A stretch of 64,000 nt of DNA from Parafrankia irregularis (GTDB lineage Bacteria > Actinomycetota > Actinomycetes > Frankiales > Frankiaceae): positions 546,938-610,937 of the forward strand of contig NZ_FAOZ01000001.1 of the NCBI RefSeq assembly GCF_001536285.1, given 5' to 3'. Made by a program: the position numbers and the translations under genes. Every line of letters begins with the position of its first letter. The stretch's first letter is position 1. The notes under the pieces are model-generated. The model ran no database searches, was not told the origin of the DNA, and saw only the letters and a program-made list of their open reading frames with translations. Positions 28,873 through 38,717 of this stretch are shown here, one piece after another.

Positions 28873-29050
28873 CGTCCGACCTCAGGGGTGCGAGCTAGCT
28901 CGCCGAGGTCGCCGACCGGCCCGACCTCGGCGCCGCGAGGTGGGACACAGCGGTTCAGGGGCGCCGGGGGGTGCCGGTGCCCGCCCGATCGATCGACGGT
29001 GCGCGTGCGCGGGCGCGGGCGCGTGCGCCACGGTCGGCCGGGCGTGCGTG

Positions 29051-31525
29051 TCAGCCGGGCGTGCGCCGTCCTGCCGGACGCGCGCCGTCGGCCGGACGCG
29101 CGCCGAGGGACTCGGCGAGGCGCCGAGGCCGCGGGTCGGTGAGCAACCGCTCGACGGTGACCGGCGTGGCGTCGCCGTCGAGCACCGGCAGCCGCCAGTT
29201 CGGATAGCTGTCGACGGTTCCGGGCAGATTCGGCTGGCGAAGGTCACCGAACGCGTCACCGGGAGCGATCAGGACGACCCGGGCCCGCGACCGGCCGAGC
29301 ACCGCGTGCATCCCGAGCACCACCTCCTCGTCGGCCGGCCCCTTCTCCGCCAGACCCTCGTCGGGAAGCAGGTTCTCGGCGGCGAGCAGTCGCAACAGGT
29401 CGGCGCGCTCGGCGAGCCAGGCCGCGCGCTCGGCGTCCCCCGAACGGGCGAGAACCCCGAGCCGCTCACGCACCCGCACATGCTCGCCGTCGAGAAACCC
29501 GGCCGCGGTCGGCAGGTCGTGCGTGGTGACGCTGGCCATGGAACGCACCCGGTACTCATCCGGCCGGCGCGGCGACCCGTCCGCGGCGCGCTCGAACCAG
29601 AGCACCGACGAGCCGAAGATCCCGGCCTCGTCGAGGGCGGTGGCGACCGACGGCTCGACGGTCCCGAGATCCTCCCCGACGACCAGGGAGCCGGCCCGGG
29701 CCGCTTCCAGCGCGAGCAGCCCCAGCAACGCCGACGCGTCATACCGGACGAAGGTCCCCCCGGCGGCACCGGCTCCGACCGGCACCCACCACAGGCGGAA
29801 CAGCCCGAGGATGTGATCCACCCGGATGCCACCGCCCCGGGCGAGCACCGCGCGGACCATCGCCCGGAACGGGGCGTAGCCCGCCTCGGCCAGCGCCGCC
29901 GGCCGCCACGGCGGAAGGCCCCAGTCCTGGCCCTGCTGGTTGAAGCCGTCCGGCGGGGCTCCCACGGAGGCACCGGCGGCGAGCACCGCACGCATCGCCC
30001 ACGCGTCCGCGCCACCCGGATCGACGCCGACGGCCAGGTCGTGAACGATGCCGACCCGCATCCCCGCCGCCCGGGCGGCCTCCTGCGCCGCCGCGAGCTG
30101 CTCGTCGCATCGCCGCTGCAGCCAGGTGTGGAAGGCGACGCGGTGCGCGAGCTCGGCGCGCGCGGTGGCGACCGCGGGAGCGGCGGGGTCACGCAGGTCC
30201 TCCGGCCAGACCCGCCAGTCCCGGCCGTGTCGCTCCGCGAGCGCCGACCAGAGCGCGAAGTCGGCCAGCGCGCCACGCTCGCCGCCCGGGGCACCCGAGG
30301 CGTGCCCGCCACCGGCCGTGCCGTTCGGCGTCTCCACGCCCGGCGCGGACTGCGCGCCGGGGCTGGCCGGGGCGGCCTGCGCACCGGGGGAAGCCGGGGA
30401 CTGGCTCGCGAACAGCAGCTCCAGCGCGGCCAGCTTCGCCCGCCACACGACATCCCGATCGATCAGGCCGGCCTGGATCCCGTCGGCGCGGGCCTGGCCC
30501 GCCAACCGGTCGACCTCCGCCCGCACAGCGCCGTCCGCCCGCAGGTACTCGGGCGTGATCTCGGGCCGCAGGTACAGCGGCGAGACGAAGCGACGGCTCG
30601 ACGGCGAGTAGGGCGACGGCTCGACCGGGAACGTCGGTGCCGCCGCGTGCAGGGGGTTCACCAGCAGGACATCGGCACCGTTGTGGCCGGACCAGGCGGC
30701 GATGGTGGCGAGGTCGGCGAAGTCACCCATCGCCCAGGATCCGGCGGAGGCCAGCGCGTACAGCTGGATCATCCAGCCCCAGGCGCGCCCGCTGGCGCCC
30801 CCGTCCGGAGCGCCTCCGTCCGGAGCGCTCCCGCCCGGAGCGTTCCCGCCCGGACCGCCCACGGCGGGCAGGCCGTCGGCGTCGCCGAGGACGTCGGGTA
30901 CCCGGTCCGGCACCACGATCAGCGGGCACTGTGCGGTGTCCGCGCCGAGCCGCAGCACCAGCTGATGATCGCCCAGCGGCAGGCCGGCCGGGAGATCCAC
31001 CAGGCCGGCCTGGGCCCGGTAGCCGCCCACCTCCCGCGTGCCGTCGGTCAGCCGGACCGCCGCCGCGACCTCGCCGCCGTCCGCCAACGCGACGAACGCG
31101 GTGGCGGCGGGGACGGGTGTGGGGCTGGGGCTGGGGGTGCCCGCGACTGTCCCGGTGGTCTGCGGGCCTGCGGGCAGGTGCACCGCGACCGGCTTCGGAG
31201 CCGAGGAGCGGGCGACCGCCACCGGTGGCAGCGGACGCCGCCAGCGGGCCGCGTGGGCGTCGTCCAGGGCCCGGGCCGGATCACTGGTGTCGACCCCGAG
31301 CAGGTTCAGCACCGCCTGGACCGCCGACGGCGCGACCGTGACCGGCGCGCCGTCCTGCCCGTCGTAGGACGTCGCGACGCCGAACTCGGCGGCGAGCCGC
31401 GCAAGGTCACCGAGCCCGGACCAGACCGCCTCGGCCTGGGCACCCGCGGCGGCGGGTTCCTGGTCCGGTTCGTTCTGGGCCACGGAGGGATCGCGTCGTC
31501 GGGAGCCTTCGTCTGCGGACGTCAC
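29051..31525 (-). CDS. malQ: 4-alpha-glucanotransferase
   Basis: This GH77 amylomaltase of about 824 residues transfers alpha-1,4-glucan segments in glycogen/maltodextrin metabolism. The catalytic region shows Ile-Arg-Val-Asp-His-Ile-Leu-Gly-Leu (nucleophile Asp), Gly-Glu-Asp-Leu-Gly-Thr-Val (acid/base Glu) and Thr-Thr-His-Asp-Leu-Pro-Thr (stabilising Asp). An N-terminal extension of 200 residues is common in actinobacteria. I chose the GTG at 31525 because it overlaps the kinase stop as GTGA. A start at 31561 is also open. Gly/Asp/Pro pentapeptide repeats interrupt the N-terminal part (30795-30854). A second low-complexity insert lies in the middle. Confidence 0.9.
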   Translation of the reverse strand: MTSADEGSRRRDPSVAQNEPDQEPAAAGAQAEAVWSGLGDLARLAAEFGVATSYDGQDGAPVTVAPSAVQAVLNLLGVDTSDPARALDDAHAARWRRPLPPVAVARSSAPKPVAVHLPAGPQTTGTVAGTPSPSPTPVPAATAFVALADGGEVAAAVRLTDGTREVGGYRAQAGLVDLPAGLPLGDHQLVLRLGADTAQCPLIVVPDRVPDVLGDADGLPAVGGPGGNAPGGSAPDGGAPDGGASGRAWGWMIQLYALASAGSWAMGDFADLATIAAWSGHNGADVLLVNPLHAAAPTFPVEPSPYSPSSRRFVSPLYLRPEITPEYLRADGAVRAEVDRLAGQARADGIQAGLIDRDVVWRAKLAALELLFASQSPASPGAQAAPASPGAQSAPGVETPNGTAGGGHASGAPGGERGALADFALWSALAERHGRDWRVWPEDLRDPAAPAVATARAELAHRVAFHTWLQRRCDEQLAAAQEAARAAGMRVGIVHDLAVGVDPGGADAWAMRAVLAAGASVGAPPDGFNQQGQDWGLPPWRPAALAEAGYAPFRAMVRAVLARGGGIRVDHILGLFRLWWVPVGAGAAGGTFVRYDASALLGLLALEAARAGSLVVGEDLGTVEPSVATALDEAGIFGSSVLWFERAADGSPRRPDEYRVRSMASVTTHDLPTAAGFLDGEHVRVRERLGVLARSGDAERAAWLAERADLLRLLAAENLLPDEGLAEKGPADEEVVLGMHAVLGRSRARVVLIAPGDAFGDLRQPNLPGTVDSYPNWRLPVLDGDATPVTVERLLTDPRPRRLAESLGARPADGARPAGRRTPG
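30795..30854. repeat. 15-bp tandem repeat inside malQ
   Basis: Four 15-base units of the form GCGCCCCCGTCCGGA with a few substitutions, encoding Gly-Ala-Pro-Asp-Gly-type pentapeptides in a linker. Confidence 0.8.
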
Positions 31526-33405
31526 CTGCCAGATATTGCCCGTTGATCGGGCTGCGCCCACGCACCCGGGGACCGCTCGCCTTCCGGACCGGCTGTGGTA
31601 GGTGGATCACAACCGCCAGGCGACGGCGTGGCACCCGGCGCAGACGGTGACTGCGGCGCCGGAGGCGAATGCGGCGCTGGGTGGGTTGGGGGCGCCGGCG
31701 GGCGAACGGGCGGCGAGGCCGGGCGTTGCCAGGGTGACTCCGGGCCGACTGGACTACCTGGACTACCTGGACCGCCTGGGCTGCTCGGAGTGCCCGGGCC
31801 ACCAGGCGCGGCTGGTGGGGCCGGATGAGCGAGACCCACGGGCATCGCGCTCCCAGGCGGCCTGGCGGACCCAGGCGGCCCGACAGGACCGGGCGGCCCG
31901 GCCGGTCCCTCCCACGGAAGCCCGGCCGACCAGCCGGGTGCGGCGAGCGGCAGCGTCATGCGCATCAGCGCCCCGCCGGACGGCGCGGCCTCCGCGCGGA
32001 CGGTCCCGCCGTGCATGGCGACCGCGTCCGCCACGATCGCGAGCCCGAGGCCGGAGCCCGGCCGGCCCCGGGCCGACATCGCCCGGTAGAAGCGCTCGAA
32101 CACCTTCTCCCGGTCGGACGGCGCGATGCCCGGCCCCTCGTCGGAGACCGTCACCTCCCCGCCGCGGCTGGCCACCCGGATGGTGGAGGACGCCGGGCTG
32201 AACTTCACGGCGTTGTCCAGCAGGTTGGTCACCGCCCGTTCCAGCAGGCCGGGGCGCCCGGCCACGATCGAGGGCTCCGTGACCACCTCGATGTGGATGT
32301 TCCTGGACTTCGCCCGCCGCCGGGCCCGCTCGACAGCGGAACGCACGATGCCGGCGAGGTCGAGCTGCTCCACCTCCTCGGTGGGCGCCTCGTCCCGGGC
32401 GAGCTCGATGACCTCGTTGACCAGATCGGTCAGTTCCCGCATCTGCGCGTCGACGTCGCGCAGCAGCGCCGCCCGGTCCTCCGCCGGCAGGGCCCGGTTC
32501 GGCGTGGACTCCGCCCGCAGCAGCAGCTCGATGTTGGTGCGCAGGCTGGTCAGCGGCGTGCGCAGCTCGTGGGCGGCGTCGTCGACGAGCTGGCGTTGCC
32601 GCAGCCTGGAGGCTTCCAGCGCCCGCAGCATGCTGTTGAGGCTGCTCGCGAGGCGCGCGATCTCGTCGCTGCCGGTCACGGGTATGAGCGCCGACAGGTC
32701 CTGGGTCCGCGCCACCTCCTCCGCGGCGGCCGCGGCGGCGTCGACCGGTTTCAGGGACGCCCGCGCGACGAGCCGACCGGCGATCACCGAGCCGATGACA
32801 CCGACCAGGCCGACGACGAACAGCACGACACCGAGGTCACGCAGGGTCCGGTCGACGTCCGAGGTGGGGCGGGCGAACTGGAGAGCACCGGTGCCGTTCA
32901 GCGGCGGCGGGTAGCGCAGCGGGACTGTCACCACCCGGTAGCGCGCGCCGTCGACCGTCACGGTGTGCAGGTTCTTCCGCCGCAGGCCTTGGGCGACCTG
33001 CACGTCCTGCGCGTCCACGGGGATCGCGACCCGGTCCAGCGAGGGGAACTCCTTGCGCCGTGGCACGCCGTCGGAGTCGAGGAACTGGATCTCCATGCCG
33101 AAGGTCAGCGCGCCGACGTTGATCTCGCTCGTCTGCAGGTCCACGATCGCCTGCACGTTCGCGGCGGAGGCTCTGGCCTGTTCAAGCAGTTGGTCGTCGA
33201 TCGCCTGGTTGAGCACGATTCTGGTCACGCCGAGCGCGACGCCGGCGACCACGGCGACCGCCGCCGCCACGGCGACGCCCGCGAGCAGGGACATCCGGGC
33301 CCGCAACGTCAGCCGCGAGAGCAGCCCCGACCAGCCGGGTGGCCGGTGCTCGGGCTCACGAGACGCCGCGGACCCGATCCGCCGCCCTTCCGCCTCCAGG
33401 TTCAT
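31522..33405 (-). CDS. Sensor histidine kinase, MprB-like
   Basis: This kinase has about 627 residues. One membrane helix lies at about 38-62 and a second at about 192-214, flanking an extracellular sensor of about 130 residues. A HAMP domain follows, then the H box His-Glu-Leu-Arg-Thr-Pro-Leu at about 278. An HATPase domain with N box Asn-Leu-Leu-Asp-Asn-Ala and G1/G2 motifs (Asp-Glu-Gly-Pro-Gly-Ile, Gly-Ser-Gly-Leu-Gly-Leu) ends near 490. The remaining 130 residues are a Pro/Gly/Ser tail, unusual for such kinases. ATG 33405 lies 8 bases after the response regulator stop; a longer frame starts at 33459. The protein senses an unknown envelope signal. Confidence 0.9.
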   Translation of the reverse strand: MNLEAEGRRIGSAASREPEHRPPGWSGLLSRLTLRARMSLLAGVAVAAAVAVVAGVALGVTRIVLNQAIDDQLLEQARASAANVQAIVDLQTSEINVGALTFGMEIQFLDSDGVPRRKEFPSLDRVAIPVDAQDVQVAQGLRRKNLHTVTVDGARYRVVTVPLRYPPPLNGTGALQFARPTSDVDRTLRDLGVVLFVVGLVGVIGSVIAGRLVARASLKPVDAAAAAAEEVARTQDLSALIPVTGSDEIARLASSLNSMLRALEASRLRQRQLVDDAAHELRTPLTSLRTNIELLLRAESTPNRALPAEDRAALLRDVDAQMRELTDLVNEVIELARDEAPTEEVEQLDLAGIVRSAVERARRRAKSRNIHIEVVTEPSIVAGRPGLLERAVTNLLDNAVKFSPASSTIRVASRGGEVTVSDEGPGIAPSDREKVFERFYRAMSARGRPGSGLGLAIVADAVAMHGGTVRAEAAPSGGALMRMTLPLAAPGWSAGLPWEGPAGPPGPVGPPGSARPPGSAMPVGLAHPAPPAAPGGPGTPSSPGGPGSPGSPVGPESPWQRPASPPVRPPAPPTHPAPHSPPAPQSPSAPGATPSPGGCDPPTTAGPEGERSPGAWAQPDQRAISGR

Positions 33406-33412
33406 CGAATGC

Positions 33413-34144
33413 TCACGCCCGGTCGGCGGCGGGCAGCTCACGCAGGACGTAGCCGACACCGCGCACGGTGTGCAGGAGCCGGGGCTCGCCGTCCGCCTCC
33501 AGCTTGCGGCGGAGGTAGCTCACGAACACCTCCAGCGAGTTGGAGGAGGGGCCGAAGTCGTAGCCCCACACCTTCTCCATGATCGTCGAGCGGGAGAGCA
33601 CCTGGCGCGGATGGCTCAGGAACAGCTCCAGCAGCTCGAACTCGGTCTTGGTCAGGGTGAGCTCGCGCGGGCCGCGCAGGACCTGGCGGCTCACCGGGTC
33701 CAGCCGGACGTCCGAGTACAGCAGCGCCGAGGCCACGTCCCGATCGGCTGCCTGGCCCTGGCCGGCCGCGCCGCGCGTCGTCAGCGTGGCGCGGCGGATC
33801 AGGGCGCGGAGCCGGGCGAACAGCTCCTCCAACGCGAACGGCTTCACCAGGTAGTCGTCGGCGCCGACGTCGAGGCCGCTGACCCGGTCGGCGAGGCCGT
33901 CGCGGGCGGTCAGCATGAGGACCGGCACGTCGTTGCCCCGCCCGCGCAACCGCCGGCAGGTCTCCAGCCCGTCCATCCGGGGCATCATCACGTCGAGGAC
34001 GACGATGTCCAGCTGCTCACGCCCCACCAGATCGAGAGCGTCCACGCCGTCCGCGGCGGTACGCACCTCGTACCCCTCGAAGCGCAGCGACCGCTCCAGT
34101 GACTCACGGACAGCGTCATCGTCGTCCACAACCAGTACGCGCAC
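33413..34144 (-). CDS. OmpR-family response regulator, MprA-like
   Basis: This 243-residue regulator has a receiver domain with acidic pocket Asp-Asp-Asp-Asp at 7-10, the phosphoacceptor Asp in Val-Leu-Asp-Val-Met-Met-Pro (about residue 51) and Lys in Val-Lys-Pro-Phe. A winged-helix DNA-binding domain follows from about 140 (Leu-Thr-Lys-Thr-Glu-Phe-Glu-Leu-Leu and the recognition helix [14 protein letters not shown]). It is first in the regulator-kinase-malQ operon. Resemblance is to MprA of mycobacteria, which responds to envelope stress; the target genes here are unknown. Confidence 0.92.
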   Translation of the reverse strand: MRVLVVDDDDAVRESLERSLRFEGYEVRTAADGVDALDLVGREQLDIVVLDVMMPRMDGLETCRRLRGRGNDVPVLMLTARDGLADRVSGLDVGADDYLVKPFALEELFARLRALIRRATLTTRGAAGQGQAADRDVASALLYSDVRLDPVSRQVLRGPRELTLTKTEFELLELFLSHPRQVLSRSTIMEKVWGYDFGPSSNSLEVFVSYLRRKLEADGEPRLLHTVRGVGYVLRELPAADRA

Positions 34145-34261
34145 GCCCCCAGTGTGCCTGCAACCGCGGACAGTTCCGGGCTTTGGACGCGCCTCTCAGC
34201 AAGACCTTCCGGGATCCTCAGCCCAGCTTCAGACAAGGAGGCCGACGCGGCGCGAACGGGG

Positions 34262-35686
34262 TCAGCGCGGACCTCCCGCGCCGGTTCCGGGACCGGGGCC
34301 AGCCCCCGCACCGGCACCGGCCCCAGCGCCCGCACCGGCACCGGCCTGGCCGCCGCCGGATGTCAACGAGGACGGCAGCGGCGGGTCGATCCGCGGCGCG
34401 GGCAGGTCGCCACCACCGCGGCCGGAGGAGTCGGTGGAGCCGTCGTTCGAGCTCGTCTCGTCCTCCTCCGCGGCCGACGCCTCCTCGTCATCGTCATCGT
34501 CGACGACCACGACCTCGCTGCGCTGCACCGTGCCCAGCTCGATGCCCGCGGCGCTGAGCACGGCCCGGACCCGTTCACGAAGCTCGCGGGCCACATCCCA
34601 CTGCTTGAGGGGCTGGGTCTTGATGGCGATCCGCAGGGTGTAGCCGTCGGCGGTCATGGTCTCCATGCCCCAGACCTCGGGCTCGTCGAGGATCAGGGCC
34701 GACCACTCGTCGTCCTTCCAAAGCTCGTCCGCCGCCCGGCGAAGGAGGCGCTTGGCCCGGCTGACCTCGGTGTCATAGTCGAGCGGAACGTCGAGAACCG
34801 TGCGGGCCCACTGCTGGCTCTTGTTCCCGACCCGGGTTATCTCGCCGTTACGCACATACCAGACCGTGCCCTCGACGTCCCGCAAACGCGTCATCCGCAG
34901 GCTCACCGCCTCGACGGTGCCCGAAATCGGGCCGACGTCGATCACGTCGCCGACTCCGTACTGGTCCTCCAGAAGCATGAACATGCCCGACAGGAAGTCG
35001 CGCACGAGGTTCTGCGCGCCGAAACCGACCGCGATCCCGAGCACACCGGCGCTGGCGACGATCGGCGCGAGATTGATCCCCAGCTCGCCTAGGATCGTCA
35101 GGAAAGCCAACCCGAAGATAAAGATTGACGTCACGCTACGCAGCAGGGAACCGACGGTCGCGGCACGCTGGCGGCGGCGTTCGATCAGCACCGTCGGATC
35201 GCCGAATGCACCCAGCAGGGTGTTGGCGCGCAGCCCTCGCAACGGCCCCGAAGTGCGACCGGACGCAGCCCGCCCGGTGGCGCGCCGGATGAATCTGTGC
35301 AGGAGCGATCGCACCATCAGCGCGATCATCAGAATGAGCAAAATCTTGATCGGAGTACCGAGAAACACCTCGGCACCAGACGCAAGATAGTCACTGTGAG
35401 TGACGTTGTAGACGGTCCGGCAGGTGATGCTGGCGTCGGTGCCGCAGGCCTCTCGCAACGCCTTGCCTACCCCCTCGATCGAGACGATCGGATCGTCCGT
35501 CGCGCCGGGCGACACCGACACCGAGGGAATCGGGGTCGGCGAGGCGGACCCGGCCGCCGTGGTGGGCGCGGGCGTCGGGGACAGGAACGCACCGAGCATC
35601 GGGATGACCGACTTCGCCGTCACCGGCGGACCCGGCCCCGCGACGACGCATGGCACTCGGGCCCACGGCGGCTTGACACCAAGCAC
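34262..35686 (-). CDS. MscS-type mechanosensitive ion channel
   Basis: This protein of up to 474 residues has helices at about 110-130 and 180-205, then the pore helix with Ala-Ser-Ala-Gly-Val-Leu-Gly-Ile-Ala-Val-Gly-Phe-Gly-Ala-Gln-Asn-Leu near 215. The conserved Ser-Gly-Met-Phe-Met-Leu-Leu-Glu-Asp-Gln and Gly-Asp-Val-Ile-Asp beta domain follow. The C-terminus is a long Asp/Glu-rich stretch followed by a Gly-Ala repeat tail encoded by 6-base repeats near 34300. The true start may be Met30 or nearby rather than the first ATG. It is expected to release solutes under hypo-osmotic shock. Confidence 0.88.
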   Translation of the reverse strand: MLGVKPPWARVPCVVAGPGPPVTAKSVIPMLGAFLSPTPAPTTAAGSASPTPIPSVSVSPGATDDPIVSIEGVGKALREACGTDASITCRTVYNVTHSDYLASGAEVFLGTPIKILLILMIALMVRSLLHRFIRRATGRAASGRTSGPLRGLRANTLLGAFGDPTVLIERRRQRAATVGSLLRSVTSIFIFGLAFLTILGELGINLAPIVASAGVLGIAVGFGAQNLVRDFLSGMFMLLEDQYGVGDVIDVGPISGTVEAVSLRMTRLRDVEGTVWYVRNGEITRVGNKSQQWARTVLDVPLDYDTEVSRAKRLLRRAADELWKDDEWSALILDEPEVWGMETMTADGYTLRIAIKTQPLKQWDVARELRERVRAVLSAAGIELGTVQRSEVVVVDDDDDEEASAAEEDETSSNDGSTDSSGRGGGDLPAPRIDPPLPSSLTSGGGQAGAGAGAGAGAGAGAGPGPGTGAGGPR

Positions 35687-36174
35687 GCCGAACCGGAAAC
35701 GCTAGATGGGCACACCGTTGGCCATCCTCCGTAGCTGGTTCTGTCGGTCAGATCTGGCGCATCGGCGCCGGCTCAGGACCCGCCCGGCGCCACCACGACC
35801 CGGAAGGTCGGCGGAGACCAGCGGACGGCCAGCCGTGGACGAACGCCCACGCTCCCGAGCACGGCCACCGATGTCGACCTTGACAGTGTCGCCCATCGGC
35901 GACCTTCGACGGCCGGACACCCCCGCCTCGACCACGAACAGACACAACGCTACACGCGACCACGCAACGTAATTATGCGGTCACGACACATGACCTGATG
36001 GGCTTGTTGTTGGTCACAAACCGGGCCGGATATGCACATCAGCGCTTAGGCCGGGCCGATGACCATGCAAACAGGCTCGCGTTCCGACGCAGAAGAAGGT
36101 TGACTGTCCATTGTCACCGGAGACGCTGGGTAGGACGGTCCGCGAGGACCCTCGGGTGGGCAGGAGGTCGGCGC
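35687..36174. other. 490-base divergent gap
   Basis: The short frames on either strand show no motif. A less GC-rich stretch at 35960-36100 is the most promoter-like part and could serve the HNH gene. I see no RNA gene here. Confidence 0.4.
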
Positions 36175-36711
36175 GTGGCAGAGGCGCTGGTTCTCAATGC
36201 CACGTACGAGCCTCTGTGCGTGGTGTCACAAAGAAGAGCACTGGTGCTGGTCCTGACCGACAAGGCCGTCATGGTCGAATCCGCCGGTCAGGTACTTCGT
36301 TCGACGACGAGCTCGGTCGAGGTGCCGATCGTGGTGCGGTTAGCGCGGTTCGTGCGCGTGCCATACCGTTCCCAGGTTCCGCTAACCCGCAAGGGCGTCC
36401 TGGCACGTGACCATCATCGGTGTGTGTATTGCAACGCCCCGGCAACGTCGCTGGACCACGTCATCCCCCGCTCTCGCGGCGGGCCGCATGTATGGGAGAA
36501 CGTCGTGGCGGCCTGCGGCCGCTGCAACCATGTCAAAGCCGACCGAGCGGTTGCCGATCTCGGTTGGCGGCTTCGCACGGCACCTCGAGCGCCGAGCGGA
36601 GCCGCCTGGCGCATTCTGGGGTCCCGGCGGATGGATCCACGGTGGTCGCGCTACCTGAGCACCGTGTCCGACGTCCCCACCGACATCTCGGGGGCGGCCG
36701 CCAGCGCCTGA
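36175..36711 (+). CDS. HNH endonuclease
   Basis: This 178-residue protein has a beta-rich N-terminus (Leu-Val-Leu-Asn-Ala-Thr-Tyr-Glu-Pro-Leu, a signature of this actinobacterial group) and a C-terminal HNH domain. Zinc-binding Cys-x2-Cys pairs flank the Leu-Asp-His-Val-Ile-Pro-Arg-Ser-Arg-Gly-Gly active site (about 90-130), with Glu-Asn-Val-Val-Ala-Ala-Cys following. The GTG at 36175 is preceded by AGGAGG 7 bases upstream; an ATG at 35998 is in frame but has no ribosome site. The group is widely conserved in actinobacteria; its biological substrate is not established to my knowledge. Confidence 0.88.
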   Translation: MAEALVLNATYEPLCVVSQRRALVLVLTDKAVMVESAGQVLRSTTSSVEVPIVVRLARFVRVPYRSQVPLTRKGVLARDHHRCVYCNAPATSLDHVIPRSRGGPHVWENVVAACGRCNHVKADRAVADLGWRLRTAPRAPSGAAWRILGSRRMDPRWSRYLSTVSDVPTDISGAAASA

Positions 36712-36836
36712 TCGTGCTACACCGAGCCCGCTGTCGGGTGCCTGACACGCCGCCCGCACGGTCCCGGGCCATCGGCCCGGTGCCTGCGGGCTGGCAGGCG
36801 CCCGACGCGCGGCCGGGTCGGCTGGCACGCGTCCAC

Positions 36837-36860
36837 CCAGCGGACGCGTGCGTCCGCTGG
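36837..36860. terminator. Near-perfect palindrome after the HNH gene
   Basis: Arms of 11 bp (CCAGCGGACGC and complement) around a 2-base centre, 125 bases after the HNH stop. It may be a terminator or a protein site before the SDR gene. Confidence 0.45.
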
Positions 36861-36934
36861 CAGGTTCCCGCCGGCATGCGTCCATACTCGCCGGGGCGTG
36901 GTAGCGCGCCGCGGCACCGGGGCAGGTACACCGC

Positions 36935-38599
36935 GTGCGCGTACTCGTCACCGGCGCGACCGGCTACATCGGCGGCCGGCTGGCCCCCCGCCTGCTCGCG
37001 GGCGGTCACCACGTCCGCTGCCTGACCCGCGATCCGGCCCGGCTCGCGGACGTTCCCTGGGCACACCACCGCAACGCCGAGATCATCCGCGCGGACGCGC
37101 TGGATCCGGCCTCGCTGCGCCCGGCCCTGGCGGGCGTCGACACCGCCTACTACCTGATCCACTCCATCGACAGCGGGGGTGACTTCTCCGCCGTCGACCG
37201 CGCGGCCGCCCACGCCTTCGCCGACGCCGCGCGGGCCGCCGGCGTGCACCGGCTGATCTACCTGGGCGGTCTGAGCCCCGCGACACCGGCGGAGGCGGGC
37301 AGCGGGGCGACGGCCAGCCAGCCGAGCGGCGGGGTCTCGGAGCATCTGGCGTCGCGCCAGGAGGTGGCCCGCATCCTGCTCGGCTCCGGCGTCCCGACCG
37401 TCGTCCTGCGGGCCGCGGTCATCATCGGCAGCGGCAGCGCGTCGTTCGAGATGCTGCGCCATCTCACCGAGCGACTGCCGATCATGGTGACCCCGCGCTG
37501 GGTACGCACCCGCATCCAGCCCATCGCCGTCCGGGACGTCCTCTACTACCTGATCGGATGTCTGGACATCCCGGCCACGGTCAACCGCTCGTTCGACATC
37601 GGCGGCCCGGACATCCTGACCTACGCGGACATGATGCGGCGCTTCGCCGCCGTCGAGGGGCTGCGCGAACGAATCATCATCCAGGTTCCCGTGCTCTCGC
37701 CCGGCCTGTCCTCACTCTGGGTGGGCCTGGTCACGCCGGTGCCCCGGGCGATCGCGCGCCCGCTGGTCCGTTCGCTGCGCACGGAGGTCGTCGCGGGCGA
37801 GCACGACATCGCCGCCTGGGTGCCCGATCCACCCGACGGCCTCGTCCCGTTCGAAACCGCCGTGGCCTACGCGCTGGCGAAGATTCGCGACCGGGCGGTG
37901 GAGACACGCTGGTCCACCGCCCGCTGGCCGGGCGCCCCGATCAGCACCCCCTTCCCGCAGGCCATCGCCGCGCTCGTCGGCGTTCCGGGACCGCCCGGTG
38001 AGCCCGCCGTCACCGATCCGACCTGGGCCGGCGGCTCCCTCTACACCGACGAACGCACCCGCCCGGTCGCGGCGTCGGCGGACCGCCTGTGGGCCGTCAT
38101 CGAGGGCATCGGCGGCGAGAACGGCTGGTACAGCTGGCCGCTGGCCTGGTCGGCGCGGGGATGGGTGGACATCCTGGTCGGCGGGGTCGGGCACCGGCGC
38201 GGCCGGCGAGATCCGCGGCAGCTCAGAACCGGCGAGGCGATCGACCTGTGGCGGGTCGAGGAGATGGTTCCGGGCCGGCTGCTGCGGCTGCGCGCGGAGA
38301 TGAAGCTGCCCGGCCAGGCCTGGCTCGAACTTCGGGTCGAACCAGCTGACGGCGCGGACAGCGGTGGCGGCGCTGGTGGCGGCGGTGGCGGTCAGCGTGG
38401 CGTCGTCTACCGGCAGCGGGCGCTGTTCCTGCCCCACGGGCTGCCCGGGCATCTCTACTGGAAAGCGGTCAGCCCCTTCCACGCCGTGGTCTTCGGTGGC
38501 ATGTTGCGGACGATCGTCCACCGAGCCGAGGCCGACCAGGACGTCCCTCTCCCGCAGCACGCGGCCATGCGTGATCGACGTGATCGAGCTGTCCGGTAG
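36935..38599 (+). CDS. SDR NAD(P)-binding protein fused to DUF2867
   Basis: This 554-residue protein begins with an atypical short-chain dehydrogenase domain. Its Rossmann motif is Val-Thr-Gly-Ala-Thr-Gly-Tyr-Ile-Gly-Gly at residues 5-14, followed by Tyr-Tyr-Leu-Ile-His-Ser near 91 and an Arg-Ala-Ala-Val-Ile-Ile-Gly segment. Residues from about 355 form a DUF2867 domain with the family pattern Gly-Gly-Glu-Asn-Gly-Trp-Tyr, Gly-Gly-Val-Gly-His-Arg-Arg-Gly-Arg and Glu-Met-Lys-Leu-Pro-Gly-Gln-Ala-Trp-Leu. A Gly-rich insert interrupts the end of that domain. This fusion is a known type often annotated as a nucleoside-diphosphate-sugar epimerase, but no substrate is known. Confidence 0.88.
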   Translation: MRVLVTGATGYIGGRLAPRLLAGGHHVRCLTRDPARLADVPWAHHRNAEIIRADALDPASLRPALAGVDTAYYLIHSIDSGGDFSAVDRAAAHAFADAARAAGVHRLIYLGGLSPATPAEAGSGATASQPSGGVSEHLASRQEVARILLGSGVPTVVLRAAVIIGSGSASFEMLRHLTERLPIMVTPRWVRTRIQPIAVRDVLYYLIGCLDIPATVNRSFDIGGPDILTYADMMRRFAAVEGLRERIIIQVPVLSPGLSSLWVGLVTPVPRAIARPLVRSLRTEVVAGEHDIAAWVPDPPDGLVPFETAVAYALAKIRDRAVETRWSTARWPGAPISTPFPQAIAALVGVPGPPGEPAVTDPTWAGGSLYTDERTRPVAASADRLWAVIEGIGGENGWYSWPLAWSARGWVDILVGGVGHRRGRRDPRQLRTGEAIDLWRVEEMVPGRLLRLRAEMKLPGQAWLELRVEPADGADSGGGAGGGGGGQRGVVYRQRALFLPHGLPGHLYWKAVSPFHAVVFGGMLRTIVHRAEADQDVPLPQHAAMRDRRDRAVR

Positions 38600-38717
38600 G
38601 GAGCTGTCGGCGCGCCGGCGCGCCGGCGGGCGCAGTCGGCACGGCAGGCCCAGCCGGCACGGGAGCCACGGTCAGCAGGAGCCATGGTCGGCACCGCAGG
38701 CGCCGTGGGGCGGGCCG

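Noticed and set aside
28664..31546. 960-residue plus-strand frame
   Set aside because: Antisense to malQ; Arg/Gly/Pro-rich with no recognisable domain.
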